A DNA stretch of 64,000 nucleotides, taken from NCBI GenBank assembly GCA_032622095.1, contig CP136067.1:92432707-92496706 (forward strand), read 5' to 3'. Below are positions 1-9,700 of this stretch, piece by piece; position 1 is the stretch's first letter; each line of letters opens with the position of its first letter. Made by a program: the position numbers and the translations under genes. This DNA comes from Siphonodentalium dalli (taxonomy: Eukaryota > Mollusca > Scaphopoda > Gadilida > Siphonodentaliidae). The notes beneath the pieces were generated by a model. The model did no database searches. It saw nothing but the letters and a program-made list of their open reading frames with translations, and had not been told where the DNA came from.

Positions 1-1078
1 ATTATTCTGAAGTCACCAGGATCGGGATGGGATATAAGGTAACATTTTATTGTCAAATCGTTTGGGTCGATGAATCTTGATGAAGCTGCAATACAGCTAG
101 CTATACGTAAATTTTATCATGCATATTCAATTATTGGGGAACGAAATGAAGCAGCCATTATGAGGAATTATATGTAACGCTCTTATCGGTAATTAAATAT
201 TAAACTGTGTTTCTTTACATCTAAAATACAAGATGCAAGCTGATCAATCTATTATAAAAAGATTGAGACGCTGTCAGTATCGACATCATCCTGGTTAAGT
301 GGTCCTGTTATAGTTGGTATCATATCCGTGGGCAAAGTGATGTATTGTCTCGGTCTTTGGTTTGTCGGAGCGATCGGGGAACAAGTGTCTGCATTGACAC
401 ATTGATTGTGGTCGCTTCGTCACAACAAACGCCAATACTTTGATAAATATAGTTGATAAATGGCTTCCTTCGAGCATCGCATTGTCTCCATATCTATACC
501 AGAATCGTATTTCGGCCCACCAGAATACCATTAGATGTTAAAGAAGCTGGGTTGGGGGACTTGACTGTCTATGTCAACTATCGAGCTGCACATAGTGTTT
601 GGAACTCTTCTGAAGATATAATATTAATTTATTGTCCTTTATCACCATTGTTGTGGCTGCAGAAAGCTCATTTTCGGACAATAATATGTCAAGATAATAT
701 CTAGTATCGCTGCTTCGTCTTTCTTTTTAATTTGAGCGGTGTCTGCAAAACAAATTCGAACACAACAATGTGCCTGTAACTATTTTATAATTACGTGTCG
801 CAAGTAAGAAAGTAGGCTAGGGCATGGAAGAGTTACGCTCTACCATGTCCTGGATTGAGAGAATGATGGTGTGTATGCATTTTGTTTCTTCCTTTGTTAT
901 TCTCTATTCTTAATAAACAAATTAAAAAAAAAACTATCGATCTTCAATCTCAACGGTTCGGCCAATTCTAAGTTACCATGGAAATAAACACTCCCATAAA
1001 TAGAAACCATATTCGCGTAAGGCTCCATTACACGACCCTTGTAATAAGGCGATGATATTGACTCGATTTATATCGCAA
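1..1078. other. Non-coding DNA, nothing recognised
   Basis: I see no convincing gene here. The ORFs present are short, have no family signature and overlap in conflicting frames. The stretch is AT-rich and includes a short A-run near 924. It ends at the CTAG end of the first Helitron-like element. Confidence 0.5.
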
Positions 1079-1462
1079 CTAGCCGATGAGCCCGACGTTC
1101 TCCGAGCTATTCAAAAACCAAATTTCAAGTCGATAGCGCCACCCGTTTCAGAGATCTGGTATGCGCATGCGCGAAGATTGCGTCGCACGGGCTCGGCGAC
1201 CCGATACAAATCGTATCCGGGGCAAGATACATTCACATAGCAAATTTCAAGTCATTAGCTCCACCCGTTTCCGATATCTCGTCGGCACATGCACTGCACG
1301 GGCGTCGCACGGGCTCGCCAATACGACAAGGTCGACCACCTGGTCAAACTACACACACGTACCAAGTTTCGTCCCGATCGGTTGAGAATCGTAGATTTGT
1401 ATAAATGACATACATACATACATACAGACATACAGACAGAGGTCTTCAAAATATATAGGAGA
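1079..1462 (-). mobile_element. Non-autonomous Helitron-like element 1 of 3
   Basis: Read on the minus strand, the element starts with TCTCCTATATATTTTGAAG at 1462. It continues through a CAGACA-rich tract and ends with CTAG at 1082-1079, followed by a host T. A short hairpin (GCCCG...CGGGC) lies just upstream of the CTAG. A TC start, a 3' hairpin, a CTRR end and insertion at A|T are the recognised Helitron marks. There is no Rep/helicase ORF, so the element is non-autonomous. The interior holds about one and a half 122-bp repeat units. The neighbouring element abuts it directly at 1463. Bivalve 'pearl'-type elements, classed near Helentrons, have a similar design, so the exact subfamily is open. 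Confidence 0.7.
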
Positions 1463-2400
1463 CTAGCCGATGAGCCCGACGTTGTCCGGGCTATTCAAAT
1501 ACCAAATTTCAAGTCGATAGCTCCACCCGTTTCCGAGATCTGGTCTGCGCATGCGCGAAGATGGCGTCGCACGTGCTCGGCGACCCGATAAAATTCGTAT
1601 CCGGGGCAAGATACATTCGCATACCAAATTTCAAGTCGATAGCTCCACCCGTTTCCGAGATTTCGTCTGCGCATGCGCGAAGCTGGCGTCGCACGGGCTC
1701 GGCTACCCGATAAACTTCGTATCCGGGGCAAGATACATTCACATAGCAAATTTCAAGTCGATAGCTCCACCCATTTCCGAGATCTCGTCTGCGCATGCGC
1801 GAAGCGGGCGCCGCACGGACTCGCCAATACGACAACGTCGACCGCCTGGTCAAACTACATACACGTACCAAGTTTCGTCCCGATCGGTCGAGAATCGTAG
1901 ACTTGTATAAATGACAGACACACAGACAAACAAACAGACAAACAGACAGAGGTCTTCAAAATATATATGAGATAGCCGATGAGCCCGACGTTGTCCGGGC
2001 TATTCAAAAACCAAATTTCAAGTCGATAGCTCCACCCGTTTCCGAGCTCAAATTTCAAGTCGATAGCTCCACCCGTTTCCGAGATCTGGTCTGCGCATGC
2101 GCGAAGCTGGCGTCGCACGGGCTCGGCGACCCGATAAAATTCGTATCCGGGGCAAGATACATTCACATACCAAATTTCAAGTCGATAGCTCCACCCGTTT
2201 CCGAGATCTCGTCTGCGCATGCGCGAAGCTGGCGTCGCACGGGTTCGGCGACCCGATAAAATTCGTATCCGGGGCAAGACACATTCACATACCAAATATC
2301 AAGTCGATAGCTCCACCCTTTTCCGAGATCTCGTCTGCGCATGCGCGAAGCGGGCGCCGCACGGGCTCGCCAATACGACAACGTTCACCGCCTGGTCAAA
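1119..2400 (-). repeat. 122-bp internal minisatellite of the Helitron-like family
   Basis: The unit is about 121-122 bp and contains the landmarks CAAATTTCAAGTCGATAGCT, TGCGCATGCGCGAAG and CCCGATAAAATTCGTATCC. Units start near 1119, 1503, 1625, 1746, 2048, 2170 and 2291. The same unit occurs inside the elements at 21417-22254 and 30578-31593, in the same orientation relative to the element ends. It creates several arginine-rich ORFs on both strands, which I regard as by-products. Confidence 0.85.
1463..1971 (-). mobile_element. Non-autonomous Helitron-like element 2 of 3
   Basis: This is the second head-to-tail copy. Its 3' CTAG (minus strand, 1466-1463) touches the TC start of element 1 with no host sequence between. 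Its own 5' end runs through the CAGACA/CAAACA tract at about 1910-1950 and AAATATATATGAGA at about 1960. The interior carries three 121-122-bp units starting near 1503, 1625 and 1746. No coding capacity is seen. Confidence 0.68.
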
Positions 2401-2514
2401 CTACACACACGTACCAAGTTTCGTCCCGATCGGTCGAGAATCGTAGATTTGTATAAATGACAAACAAACAAACAAACATACATACAGACAGAGGTCTTCA
2501 AAATATATATGAGA
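1972..2514 (-). mobile_element. Non-autonomous Helitron-like element 3 of 3
   Basis: This is the third tandem copy. Its 3' end is mutated (ATAG in plus orientation instead of CTAG near 1972), but the GCCCGACGTTGTCCGGGC hairpin is intact. Its minus-strand start TCTC at 2514 is preceded by an A (plus-strand T at 2515). The outer limits of the array therefore match a single A|T Helitron insertion. It holds a short partial unit at 2012 and full 122-bp units starting near 2048, 2170 and 2291. Confidence 0.66.
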
Positions 2515-2904
2515 TTTGGGATAATGCAGAGAATTATAACAGACCAACAAATCTATATTTTAATAAATAGCAATAACTAGTGATAAATAGTAATACTAAT
2601 AGACGGGTTTCTCCGGTTGTATGCACATGTTCAATCTGTGGCGTAACACCTATTTCCCAATAGCACAAGTTGATTGAGATGTCATACATATATAGATAAC
2701 ATACTGAAAGAACTACTTAGTCGTTTTGACTAACTTTCCCTTCGTCAGGTGGCATCTTTGTCATATTGACTAAGCCATTGGTTTGACTAACATAAAATCT
2801 TAGTCAGATCCAGCCTTGTCAGAATGACTAAGTTATCACACGAACGTCGTTGATAATAAATACATGTCTGACCTGTAGACTTCCAGTCATCGAATATAAG
2901 TAGT
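2515..2904. other. Spacer, nothing recognised
   Basis: Between the Helitron array and the GC-rich minisatellite there is no gene. A loosely repeated TTGACTAA/ATGACTAA motif occurs several times between about 2720 and 2835 but has no clear period. Confidence 0.4.
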
Positions 2905-3111
2905 ATTGGCTGTCACTCTGGCCCACCCCGTCGCTCGGGGTCAATCTGGTCCATGGGCCAGAGTGACCCCGAGCGAGGGGATGGTCCAGAGTGACAGCCA
3001 GCGAGGGGGTGGGCCAGAAATAATCCAAATCAAATTCTCGGGGTCACTCTGGCCCATGGGCCAGAGTGGCCCACAGCGAGGGTTGGGCCAGAGTGTCCCG
3101 TCCAGGGTCGG
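2905..3111. repeat. GC-rich palindromic minisatellite beside the left inverted repeat
   Basis: Variants of GTCACTCTGGCCCA alternate with their complement TGGGCCAGAGTGAC, joined by GCGAGGGG-like spacers, so the array is both tandem and palindromic (CTGGTCCATGGGCCAG at about 2947). Degenerate copies recur at 5315-5425, just outside the right inverted repeat. The motif is therefore tied to the ends of the inverted-repeat structure. It may be the outermost part of a viral or transposon terminal repeat. Confidence 0.7.
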
Positions 3112-3525
3112 TCCAGAGGTTGTGTTAGATTCCAAAGAGTAAGGTGAGCACTTCGATGGGTTTTTTTGACAGAAAAGAGCACAATTTACTAATGCTTCGA
3201 TTTTTTCTCGGATTATAATGGCAGTGTGGTAAGCGAAGGGCGTCCCCCTTCGCTGTACACACTGAACTTAGAATAATACCGAGCAAAAAATAGATGCATT
3301 GGTAAATTGTGCAACTTTACCAGTGCATTTTTTAACAAAAGCGAAAGTCTTCGAATAAATTCGAAGACGATAGCGTTGTAAATTGTACTTGTAGAAATTG
3401 CCGTTCAGTGAAATCTTATGAGATAATGGTAAAATGGTACAGATAAAATTTTCCCGTGTCAAATCGGTGTTTTTATTCATAGAAATATGATGTTTTTGAC
3501 AAAAAAAGAAACACAGCTGATTTGA
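3112..3525 (+). repeat. Left arm of ~413-bp inverted repeat
   Basis: This arm is nearly the exact reverse complement of 4885-5297, with a few substitutions and length changes in A/T runs. It includes a smaller palindrome, CTTCGAATAAATTCGAAG, near 3348. The arms enclose about 1.36 kb. Long terminal inverted repeats are normal for Polintons, adintoviruses and other genomes that use protein-primed replication, as the nearby polymerase remnant would imply. A terminal-repeat role is an inference. Confidence 0.85.
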
Positions 3526-3544
3526 AGTTCGGTAGAAAAAGTCA

Positions 3545-3580
3545 ATGACGTCGTCAACGAGGCCCGTGTATCCCATATAT
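3545..3580 (+). promoter_or_regulatory. Predicted promoter module of the 149-aa ORF
   Basis: The palindrome-like box ATGACGTCGTCA is at 3545-3556, followed about 15 bp later by a TATA-like CCCATATATTTG. The same pair, with similar spacing, precedes the ORF at 5554. The ACGTCGTCA core also recurs in the palindrome at 6629-6747. The box resembles a CRE/ATF site. The ORF starts 65 bp downstream of the TATA-like box. Confidence 0.55.
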
Positions 3581-3644
3581 TTGTTCCTCGAAGATGTTAA
3601 CGTTCTTACATGCGTAAATTGTAACGTTAGCGTTATTTTGAAAC

Positions 3645-4094
3645 ATGGATCCAGTAACGGAATTTCTCAAGACTATTGATGTGCAGTACGACCATGTTCC
3701 TGCAACGACGCAAATGTCGAATCCACTGTATGCAGGCAATGTGACACCACGGGTAGAACAGCAAAAGGTACCAATGGTGTATCCACGAACGGATCAACAA
3801 CCAGTGTATACACCGCCGGTGAAAACACAACAAATGACTCAACCTGTTATATACCAAGTTATCAACAGTTCACAATGGGAAGAACAGAAAAAATTGTTAC
3901 GGAATATTTGGCAGGAAATGAAGGATTTGCGAAAGCAATTAACACAAAAACCGGCTGAATGTACAAACAACTTGAAACCTCACACGACTGACATACCAAT
4001 TGAGGTACATGGTTTCCAGAAGGAACCTATGAAGCGATTAACATTAGGATCACTGGGGAAAGATTTAACAGTGATGAAGAAACAAAAAAAATGA
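3645..4094 (+). CDS. Unrecognised 149-aa protein within the inverted repeats
   Basis: I do not recognise this protein. It starts MDPVTEF, has a proline/glutamine/threonine-rich first half (residues ~20-70), a predicted helical coiled-coil-like stretch at about 76-98 (EEQKKLLRNIWQEMKDLRKQL), and a lysine-rich end. There is no signal peptide or membrane segment. The ORF is intact and has its own promoter module, unlike the broken genes after 6.8 kb. It sits alone between the two inverted-repeat arms. Just past the stop, at about 4097-4160, the DNA resembles the 3' end of the 159-aa ORF (PFSGP tail), read out of frame with this ORF. It could be a minor structural or regulatory viral protein, but that is only a guess from position. 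Confidence 0.5.
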   Translation: MDPVTEFLKTIDVQYDHVPATTQMSNPLYAGNVTPRVEQQKVPMVYPRTDQQPVYTPPVKTQQMTQPVIYQVINSSQWEEQKKLLRNIWQEMKDLRKQLTQKPAECTNNLKPHTTDIPIEVHGFQKEPMKRLTLGSLGKDLTVMKKQKK

Positions 4095-4327
4095 TTTTTA
4101 TATTTTAAACGGCCCTTTTCAGGGCCACTTAAAATTCACGAAAGATACTATCTGTATTATTACGCTACATGATGATCGTATTATAGATATGAAGGGTGGT
4201 AGTGAGTATTTTTTATTGTTAGGGAAGTATTCTTTGATAAATTATGTGAACATTTTCTCCAAGTTCATGATGAATGATTTTGGTTTGGAGAAATTATGTG
4301 AACATTCTCTCCAAGTTCAGGAAGAAT

Positions 4328-4834
4328 GAACAAATCGTACAGTAGCAATTTCAGAGCGTATCTTTTAAAAAATTTGTGAGGCCCTGAAAAGGGAAATTTT
4401 GGATGGTTTCAAAAGAAACCGTACGATGTGTTTGGTTTGAATACAGCTGAAAGTGGTCTTGGGAACGTCGCAACCAAATGGCACAATTGCACGGCTGGCC
4501 TGTCTGTATCCCCCAGAGCGGCAAGAATTCGTAAACTCTATGCCCTGAGAAGATTATGATAGACCGCTGCAGTGATGTAGCCGCAAGTCGCACCATCAAT
4601 CTTGACGTCACCAGCAATCTGGTGTCGGAACCACCGTGGTGGCAATCCAAAGACCCGGTCTCTGTGGTCCGTCATCAGCATAACGGTGTATCTGTAGATA
4701 TCAAAGAAGTTATCTACAGTACCCGTTTCTGCTAAACACAAAGCCTTCCATATCATATGTGCTTAATCCCCAAACACACCTCTCACCAGCATCCCATCCT
4801 CCAAATAGCTCCGATACAGATCTCGGTAATCCAT
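4328..4834 (-). pseudogene. Broken minus-strand ORF reading inward from the right inverted repeat
   Basis: A minus-strand reading starts with MDYRDLYRSYLED at 4834, stops at 4763, then continues in another frame from 4756 to 4538. It ends in a stretch (4400-4328) that is a diverged copy of the 3' end of the 159-aa ORF at 5919-5990 (PFSGP followed by FFKRYALKLL). The middle segment has features of true coding sequence (RVFGLPPRWF, DGATCGYITAAVYHN). I cannot assign a family. The layout mirrors the left side: inverted repeat, promoter region, then ORF. At least one frameshift breaks the gene. Confidence 0.4.
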
Positions 4835-4884
4835 TTCGGTATGAATGAAGAATGGGGATATCTGTTAATTTTGTATTGAAAACG

Positions 4885-5297
4885 TCAAATCAGATGTGTT
4901 TCTTTTTTTTGTCAAAAACATCATATTTCTATGAATAAAACACCGATTTGACTCGGGAAAATTTTATCTGTTCCATTTTACCATTATCTCATAACATTTC
5001 ACTGAACGGCAATTTCTACAAGTACATTTTACAACGCTATCGTCTTCGAATTTATTCGAAGACTTTCGCTTTTGTTAAAAATGCACTGGTAAAGTAGCAC
5101 AATTTACCAAAGCATCTATTTTTGCTCGGTATTATTCTAAGTTCAGTGTGTACAGCGAAGGGGAATGCCCTTCGCTTACCACACTGCCATTAGAATCCGA
5201 GAAAAAATCGATACATTAGTAAATTGTGCTCTTTTCTGTCAAAAAAAACCCTTCGAAGTGCTCACCTTACTCTTTGGAATCTAACACAACCTCTGGA
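4885..5297 (-). repeat. Right arm of ~413-bp inverted repeat
   Basis: This is the reverse complement of 3112-3525. Its outer edge continues into degenerate copies of the GTCACTCTGGCCCA minisatellite (5315-5425), as on the left. Immediately after that, at 5433-5468, a truncated piece of the same repeat reappears in the opposite orientation. Two terminal-repeat ends therefore lie head to head here. Confidence 0.85.
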
Positions 5298-5314
5298 CAG
5301 ATGAATCCGACCCT

Positions 5315-5425
5315 GAGTTGTCACTCTGACCCACCCCTCGCTGACTGTCACTATGGCCCATGAACCAGAGTGACAGCCCAGGTTATGGGACCTGTCACTG
5401 ACACACCCCACGTCGCTCGAGGTAT
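5315..5425. repeat. Degenerate right-side copies of the GC-rich minisatellite
   Basis: GTCACTCTGACCCACC, CACTATGGCCCATG and CCAGAGTGACAGCC are mutated relatives of the motif at 2905-3111. They place the minisatellite symmetrically outside both inverted-repeat arms. Confidence 0.6.
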
Positions 5426-5432
5426 TCCAGAA

Positions 5433-5520
5433 AAAAAGAAACACACTTGAATTGACGTTCGGGGAGATTTGGTGAAATACGCAATGACGTCGTCAGCGGC
5501 GTCCGCGCGTTTCATATAAT
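5433..5520 (+). promoter_or_regulatory. Truncated terminal repeat plus promoter module of the 159-aa ORF
   Basis: AAAAAAAGAAACACA at 5433 and the following bases match the inner edge of the left inverted repeat (3499-3538). The box ATGACGTCGTCA is at 5484-5495 and a TATA-like TTCATATAAT is at 5511-5520. With a TATA box there, transcription would start near 5545. That favours the ATG at 5554 over the one at 5521 as the translation start. Confidence 0.55.
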
Positions 5521-5553
5521 ATGGAGCGCAGTGTAGCGTTTTTTATCTTCAAA

Positions 5554-6000
5554 ATGTTCTCTAAACTAAAAGAGAAAATTTTGCTAAAATTCTCTGCCGA
5601 TGCTCGATTAAAGTATTGGCAGAAGAATGTTAGAGATTCGGAGAGCCATAAGTTAGCCATTAGAGCTGGAGTTAAAGAATTCCTGCAAAGACGGAGACCT
5701 AGTCCTCCCAAGGTGTATGTGGAAACTCCAGAGTGGAAACCGACGTATAAGGAGGGAGCATTATATCCAGACTTGTCTGAATTTAATACTCCAAAGCCGC
5801 TACCAAGGTGGATTACCACTGAGGCAGCAGAATACGTGCCGGATCCATACTGGAGACCCACATATAACAAGGGAGGATTTTATCCTGATTTGTCTGAATT
5901 TTATGGACTCAGCAAACAATTTAAACCGCCCTTTTCAGGGCCACCCAATTTTTTCAAAAGATACGCTCTGAAATTGCTAAAAAACGTAACAAGTAATTAA
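5554..6000 (+). CDS. Unrecognised ~148-aa basic protein with internal duplication
   Basis: The ORF is open from 5521, but the TATA-like box touches that ATG, so I start it at the next in-frame ATG (MFSKLKEKILLKF). The N-terminus is a short amphipathic basic helix. Two copies of an internal repeat follow, each with the pattern P-x-W-[KR]-PTY then YPDLSEF, about 45 residues apart. The protein ends in a PPFSGPP stretch and a basic FFKRYALKLL tail. The amphipathic start and repeats recall small capsid-associated proteins of DNA viruses, but no family is recognised. The ORF is intact. Its 3' end is copied at 4328-4400 (minus) and more weakly at 4097-4160 (plus). Confidence 0.5.
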   Translation: MFSKLKEKILLKFSADARLKYWQKNVRDSESHKLAIRAGVKEFLQRRRPSPPKVYVETPEWKPTYKEGALYPDLSEFNTPKPLPRWITTEAAEYVPDPYWRPTYNKGGFYPDLSEFYGLSKQFKPPFSGPPNFFKRYALKLLKNVTSN

Positions 6001-6042
6001 ATCATTAATATTTTATTCACCAATTTTAACTTTCTTGGAAGA

Positions 6043-6333
6043 TTATCGCGATAAACGTCTTTTTCTCTTTCTGCTAGGCAAAGTGTTTTGGTTAATTTCA
6101 GTATCGTTGGCGCCTTTGGCTACAGCGTTTATCACTTCCATCTGCGAATCCTCCGTGTTTAGAATAGTGATTTCATCATTTGACACCTCAGTTGAGGCGT
6201 ATAATTCACCACGCTCAGTTTTCACATCCGCGATCTCATTAATTGACATCGTGGTTGAGTTGCATTGTTCCCCACTTTCAGCTTTCACATCCGCGATCTC
6301 GTTAGTTGATGTATCAGTTTGATCAATGTCCAT
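6043..6333 (-). CDS. Unrecognised acidic 96-aa protein with basic C-terminus
   Basis: The protein starts MDIDQTD, is acidic and rich in Ser/Thr/Glu, and has three imperfect copies of an NEIADVK/NDEIT-type repeat of about 19 residues. It ends with RKRKRR, a likely nuclear localisation signal. There is no membrane segment. It lies downstream of the 65-aa zinc-knuckle ORF on the same strand. That ORF contains a GTGAGT donor-like site at its end, so the two could be exons of one gene. This is not demonstrated, because no clear acceptor is visible. Confidence 0.4.
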   Translation of the reverse strand: MDIDQTDTSTNEIADVKAESGEQCNSTTMSINEIADVKTERGELYASTEVSNDEITILNTEDSQMEVINAVAKGANDTEINQNTLPSRKRKRRLSR

Positions 6334-6399
6334 TACATCACATGGTGTGAGATAATGGTTGTCTGATGTGTGCGTCCAAGTAGACTTCCCAGGAGTAGA

Positions 6400-6597
6400 T
6401 TAACTCACCATCAATGATGATTTTTTCATCTGATCAATCTTCTTTTTCGTAGTGCCATCACATTGAAAAGCCCAATGTGAACTCGAATTGCATCTAAAAC
6501 AGTTACCGTATGGTGGTATCCACTTGGTATTCTTTAAAACTTTTAATGCAATTTTTCGTAAATGTTGTATGTTGTTACTCTGCAATCGTGGATCCAT
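6400..6597 (-). CDS. 65-aa CCHC zinc-knuckle protein
   Basis: After MDPRLQ and a basic helix there is a single zinc knuckle, CFRCNSSSHWAFQC, with the canonical C-x2-C-x4-H-x4-C spacing (residues ~33-46), and a lysine-rich tail. Zinc knuckles bind nucleic acid or protein. The gene fires leftward from the 119-bp palindrome, opposite the polymerase remnant. The 3' end holds a splice-donor-like GGTGAGTT near 6408, so the true protein may continue in another exon, possibly the acidic ORF at 6043-6333. Confidence 0.5.
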   Translation of the reverse strand: MDPRLQSNNIQHLRKIALKVLKNTKWIPPYGNCFRCNSSSHWAFQCDGTTKKKIDQMKKSSLMVS

Positions 6598-6628
6598 TGT
6601 GAGCGTTCGGTGCGTTATTCAGTCGTCA

Positions 6629-6747
6629 GTGAAATGACGACGTGATGAAAAAGGGCGTCGCTTTTATGCTCTGACACGGACGATGACTGCGCATGTCCGT
6701 GTCAGAGCATAAACGCGACGCGATTTTTCATCACGTCGTCATTTCAC
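6629..6747. promoter_or_regulatory. 119-bp palindrome between divergent viral genes
   Basis: Arms at 6629-6679 and 6695-6747 are almost perfectly complementary around a 15-nt loop (6680-6694). Each arm holds an ACGTCGTCA-type box and a GAGCATAAA TATA-like motif pointing outward. The leftward side leads to the zinc-knuckle ORF and the rightward side to the ATG at 6749. It is therefore best read as a symmetrical bidirectional promoter. A hairpin replication origin or a joined pair of terminal repeats are alternatives. Confidence 0.65.
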
Positions 6748-6748
6748 G

Positions 6749-9700
6749 ATGAAGCGCCTTGTGCTGTATTCAGATAGCGAAAGCGAACGAGATAATAGAA
6801 AGAGAGTGCGACTGGATGATGACTGTTAATATTATACTATAAACAATCTGACCGATAAATACTCGAGGAAATTTAAAACAGCATCAAAGAAATACAACGC
6901 TACATTTCAAGAATTTCATCAACCATTTCAAACAGTTCACAGGATTTTCAAAGATCTGGTGAACAGTTTGAAAGATGAGTGTGATGCAGGACCAAAAGAT
7001 CAAATGAGAATTTCCATCTTTCATCCAGGGCTAGATCTAGGGATTCACGTCCCGTTCACTGAAGCAAAAGACCTGACGGGTGAATTAATGCTTGACAACA
7101 TAGAACAAGTTGCACAATCGAACAAAATATTTAAAATTCATGACGGACAGATGACATTTGATATCACTGTCACGCATATGCCTACAGGTACCGCAAGACA
7201 TACCTTACATTATGGAGCATTCGGTGAAAAAAATCAAATGAAAGATAACAGAAGATAACATGTGTTTTGCGAGGGCTGTCGTTGTTGGTATGTGTAATGC
7301 TGACAAAAATGATACCGCTGAATGGAAGCAACAATGGAAATGGATTGCGAGACCAGCAAGAGTTCCACGACGGGAAGATGCAAAGTCATTGTTGGATAAA
7401 GCGGGGTTATCACACGACACCAGTTGCGGGGTTGAGGAATACAAAATTATTCAGGAACAATTATATCCGGAGTATGTTATAAAAATACATAATCAATTTG
7501 CTGACGAAGGCTTTCTTTTTCAACCACCACCAGTTGGGAAAGAAGTAAAGTTGTCCATCTATATTTCAATGACAACCACTACGATGTGATCACAACTGTC
7601 ACAGGATTCCTTGGATGTACTTATTAATGTGAACACTGTGATGTCGGTTCGAACAACAGAGGTGATAATTTATGTCCATACAAGTGTATGTGTTTCGAGG
7701 GTCAAATATGCCCCCTTGAACGATGGATAACTGCATCAAATGTAAGAGGATTTTTAGAAGTGAACGATGTCTCGACAATTATTTGAAAAAATCACCAAAA
7801 CAAGACAAAACTATTTGTGATATGATACACAAATGTCAGAAATGTGGGGTTGAAATCGTCACACGAAAGGAGAAAAGACATATCTGTTCAGGAACAAAGA
7901 AGTAAGGAAATCGTTCCATCAGACCACAGATGTCATATTCAACAGTACGAAAAGAAAAAAACACAGAAAGTGAAGGTACCATTCATATTTTTTTATTTTG
8001 AATGTCAACAAGATACTGGTGTTAATATACCCAATTTTTGTGTTGCACAAACTGCTTGTGAAAATTGTATTTGTAAACCCATTGATGAAATATGCAATTC
8101 ATGTGATTCTGTATTGTCAAATAGTGAATATGTTTTTAAATGTGACAATGTATTGGAAATATTTTGTAAATGGTTGTTTTACACCAACGACCATAAAGGC
8201 ATAACATGCATTGCCTACAATACAAGAGGCTACGATAGTCAGTTCCTCTTACATTACTTGGTGAACAATGGAAATTCAAAACCTAATGTTATTATGAATG
8301 GTAACAAAATACTGAGTTTACAATGTAATGGTGTTAGAGTAATCGATTCATTGAGTTTCATCCCAATGGCATTATCTAAATTTCCAAAAACATTCCAACT
8401 TGAAGAAATGGCTAACGGTTATTTTCCACATTGGGCAAATACACAGGACTTTCAGAATTACGTAGGACCATATCTAGACAAAAAATACTATAAACCTGAA
8501 ATCATATCTGAGGAAAATAGGGAGTCATTTCTGAAATTGTACGAATCTAGGGGTGAGGATATTTTTGATTTCCAAAAAGAAATTCAAAAGTATTGTAAAT
8601 CAGATGTAGACATTTTAAGACGTGGATGTGGCAAATTCAGACTATGTGTAATGGAAACTGATCAAATAGATCCATTCCGGGAAGCAATAACATTAGCTCA
8701 AACCTGTAGCCTTGCATGGAGAAAAAATTCATTACCAGAGAATTCTCTAGGTATAATTTCAGACGCTGGATATCCACATGCGCGTAAATTTTCAATGACA
8801 GCAATTCGATGGCTACAGTACATTGCTACAAAACAAAATATAAACATAAAATATGCTTCAAATGGTGGTGAAGCTAAAATAGGCACACATTTTGTTGATG
8901 GTTATCATGCAGAATCAAACACATGAAATGTATGGGTGTTTTTTTCATGGCTGTCCTACTTGTTATCCAGATAGAAACCGCCGAAACCCATACAGTAATA
9001 TAACAATGCATGAATTGTATGAAAAAACAATAAAAACTGAAACTGAAATAAAAAGCTTGGAATGTAAATTAATATGCATCTGGGAACACGCCTGGACAAT
9101 AAATGTAAAGCAGATAAAAATTTAAAACAAACTATGGATCAATTCTATTTGCATCAAGACCCAATTAAACCAAGGGAACCATTATTTGGTGGCAGGTCTA
9201 ATGCTCTAAAATTATATCATGAAATAGAACCAACATCTAAACAGGAAATAAAATATATTGATGTATGCAGTTTGTATCCTAGTGTGAATAAATATAGGGA
9301 GCACCCTCTTGGTCATCCTGCAATTCTAAGTTAGGAACAAATAGGAGACATCAAATCTTACAAAGGACTCATTAAATGCAAAGTATTACCTCCAAATAAA
9401 TTGTATATTCCAGTGCTACCGATCCACTGTAATAACAAAATGATATATACATTGTGTAAAACTTGTGCAGAAAATGAAAGTGGACAGTGTAGTTAGTCAT
9501 AAAACTGAACAGCGTGCTTTAGTTGGAGTTTGTACGCATGTAGAATTATTCAAAGCAATAGAATTGGGTTACCAAATTCTGGAAGTGTATCAAGTTTGGC
9601 ATTGGACTGAGTGGTTGGACAAAGTATACAGGGATTACATTGATAAATACCTCAAAATTAAACAAGAAGCAAGTGGATATCCAAATTATGTTAAAAGTGA

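Noticed and set aside
1161-2456. Several arginine-rich ORFs of 60-146 codons on both strands
   Set aside because: They are translations of the 122-bp Helitron-internal repeat in different frames; no family, start context or splice support.
3112-5297. A stand-alone 2.2-kb transposon with 413-bp terminal repeats
   Set aside because: Not excluded, but no target-site duplication is evident, and the third truncated repeat and shared promoter box link it to the viral region, so I treat it as part of that.
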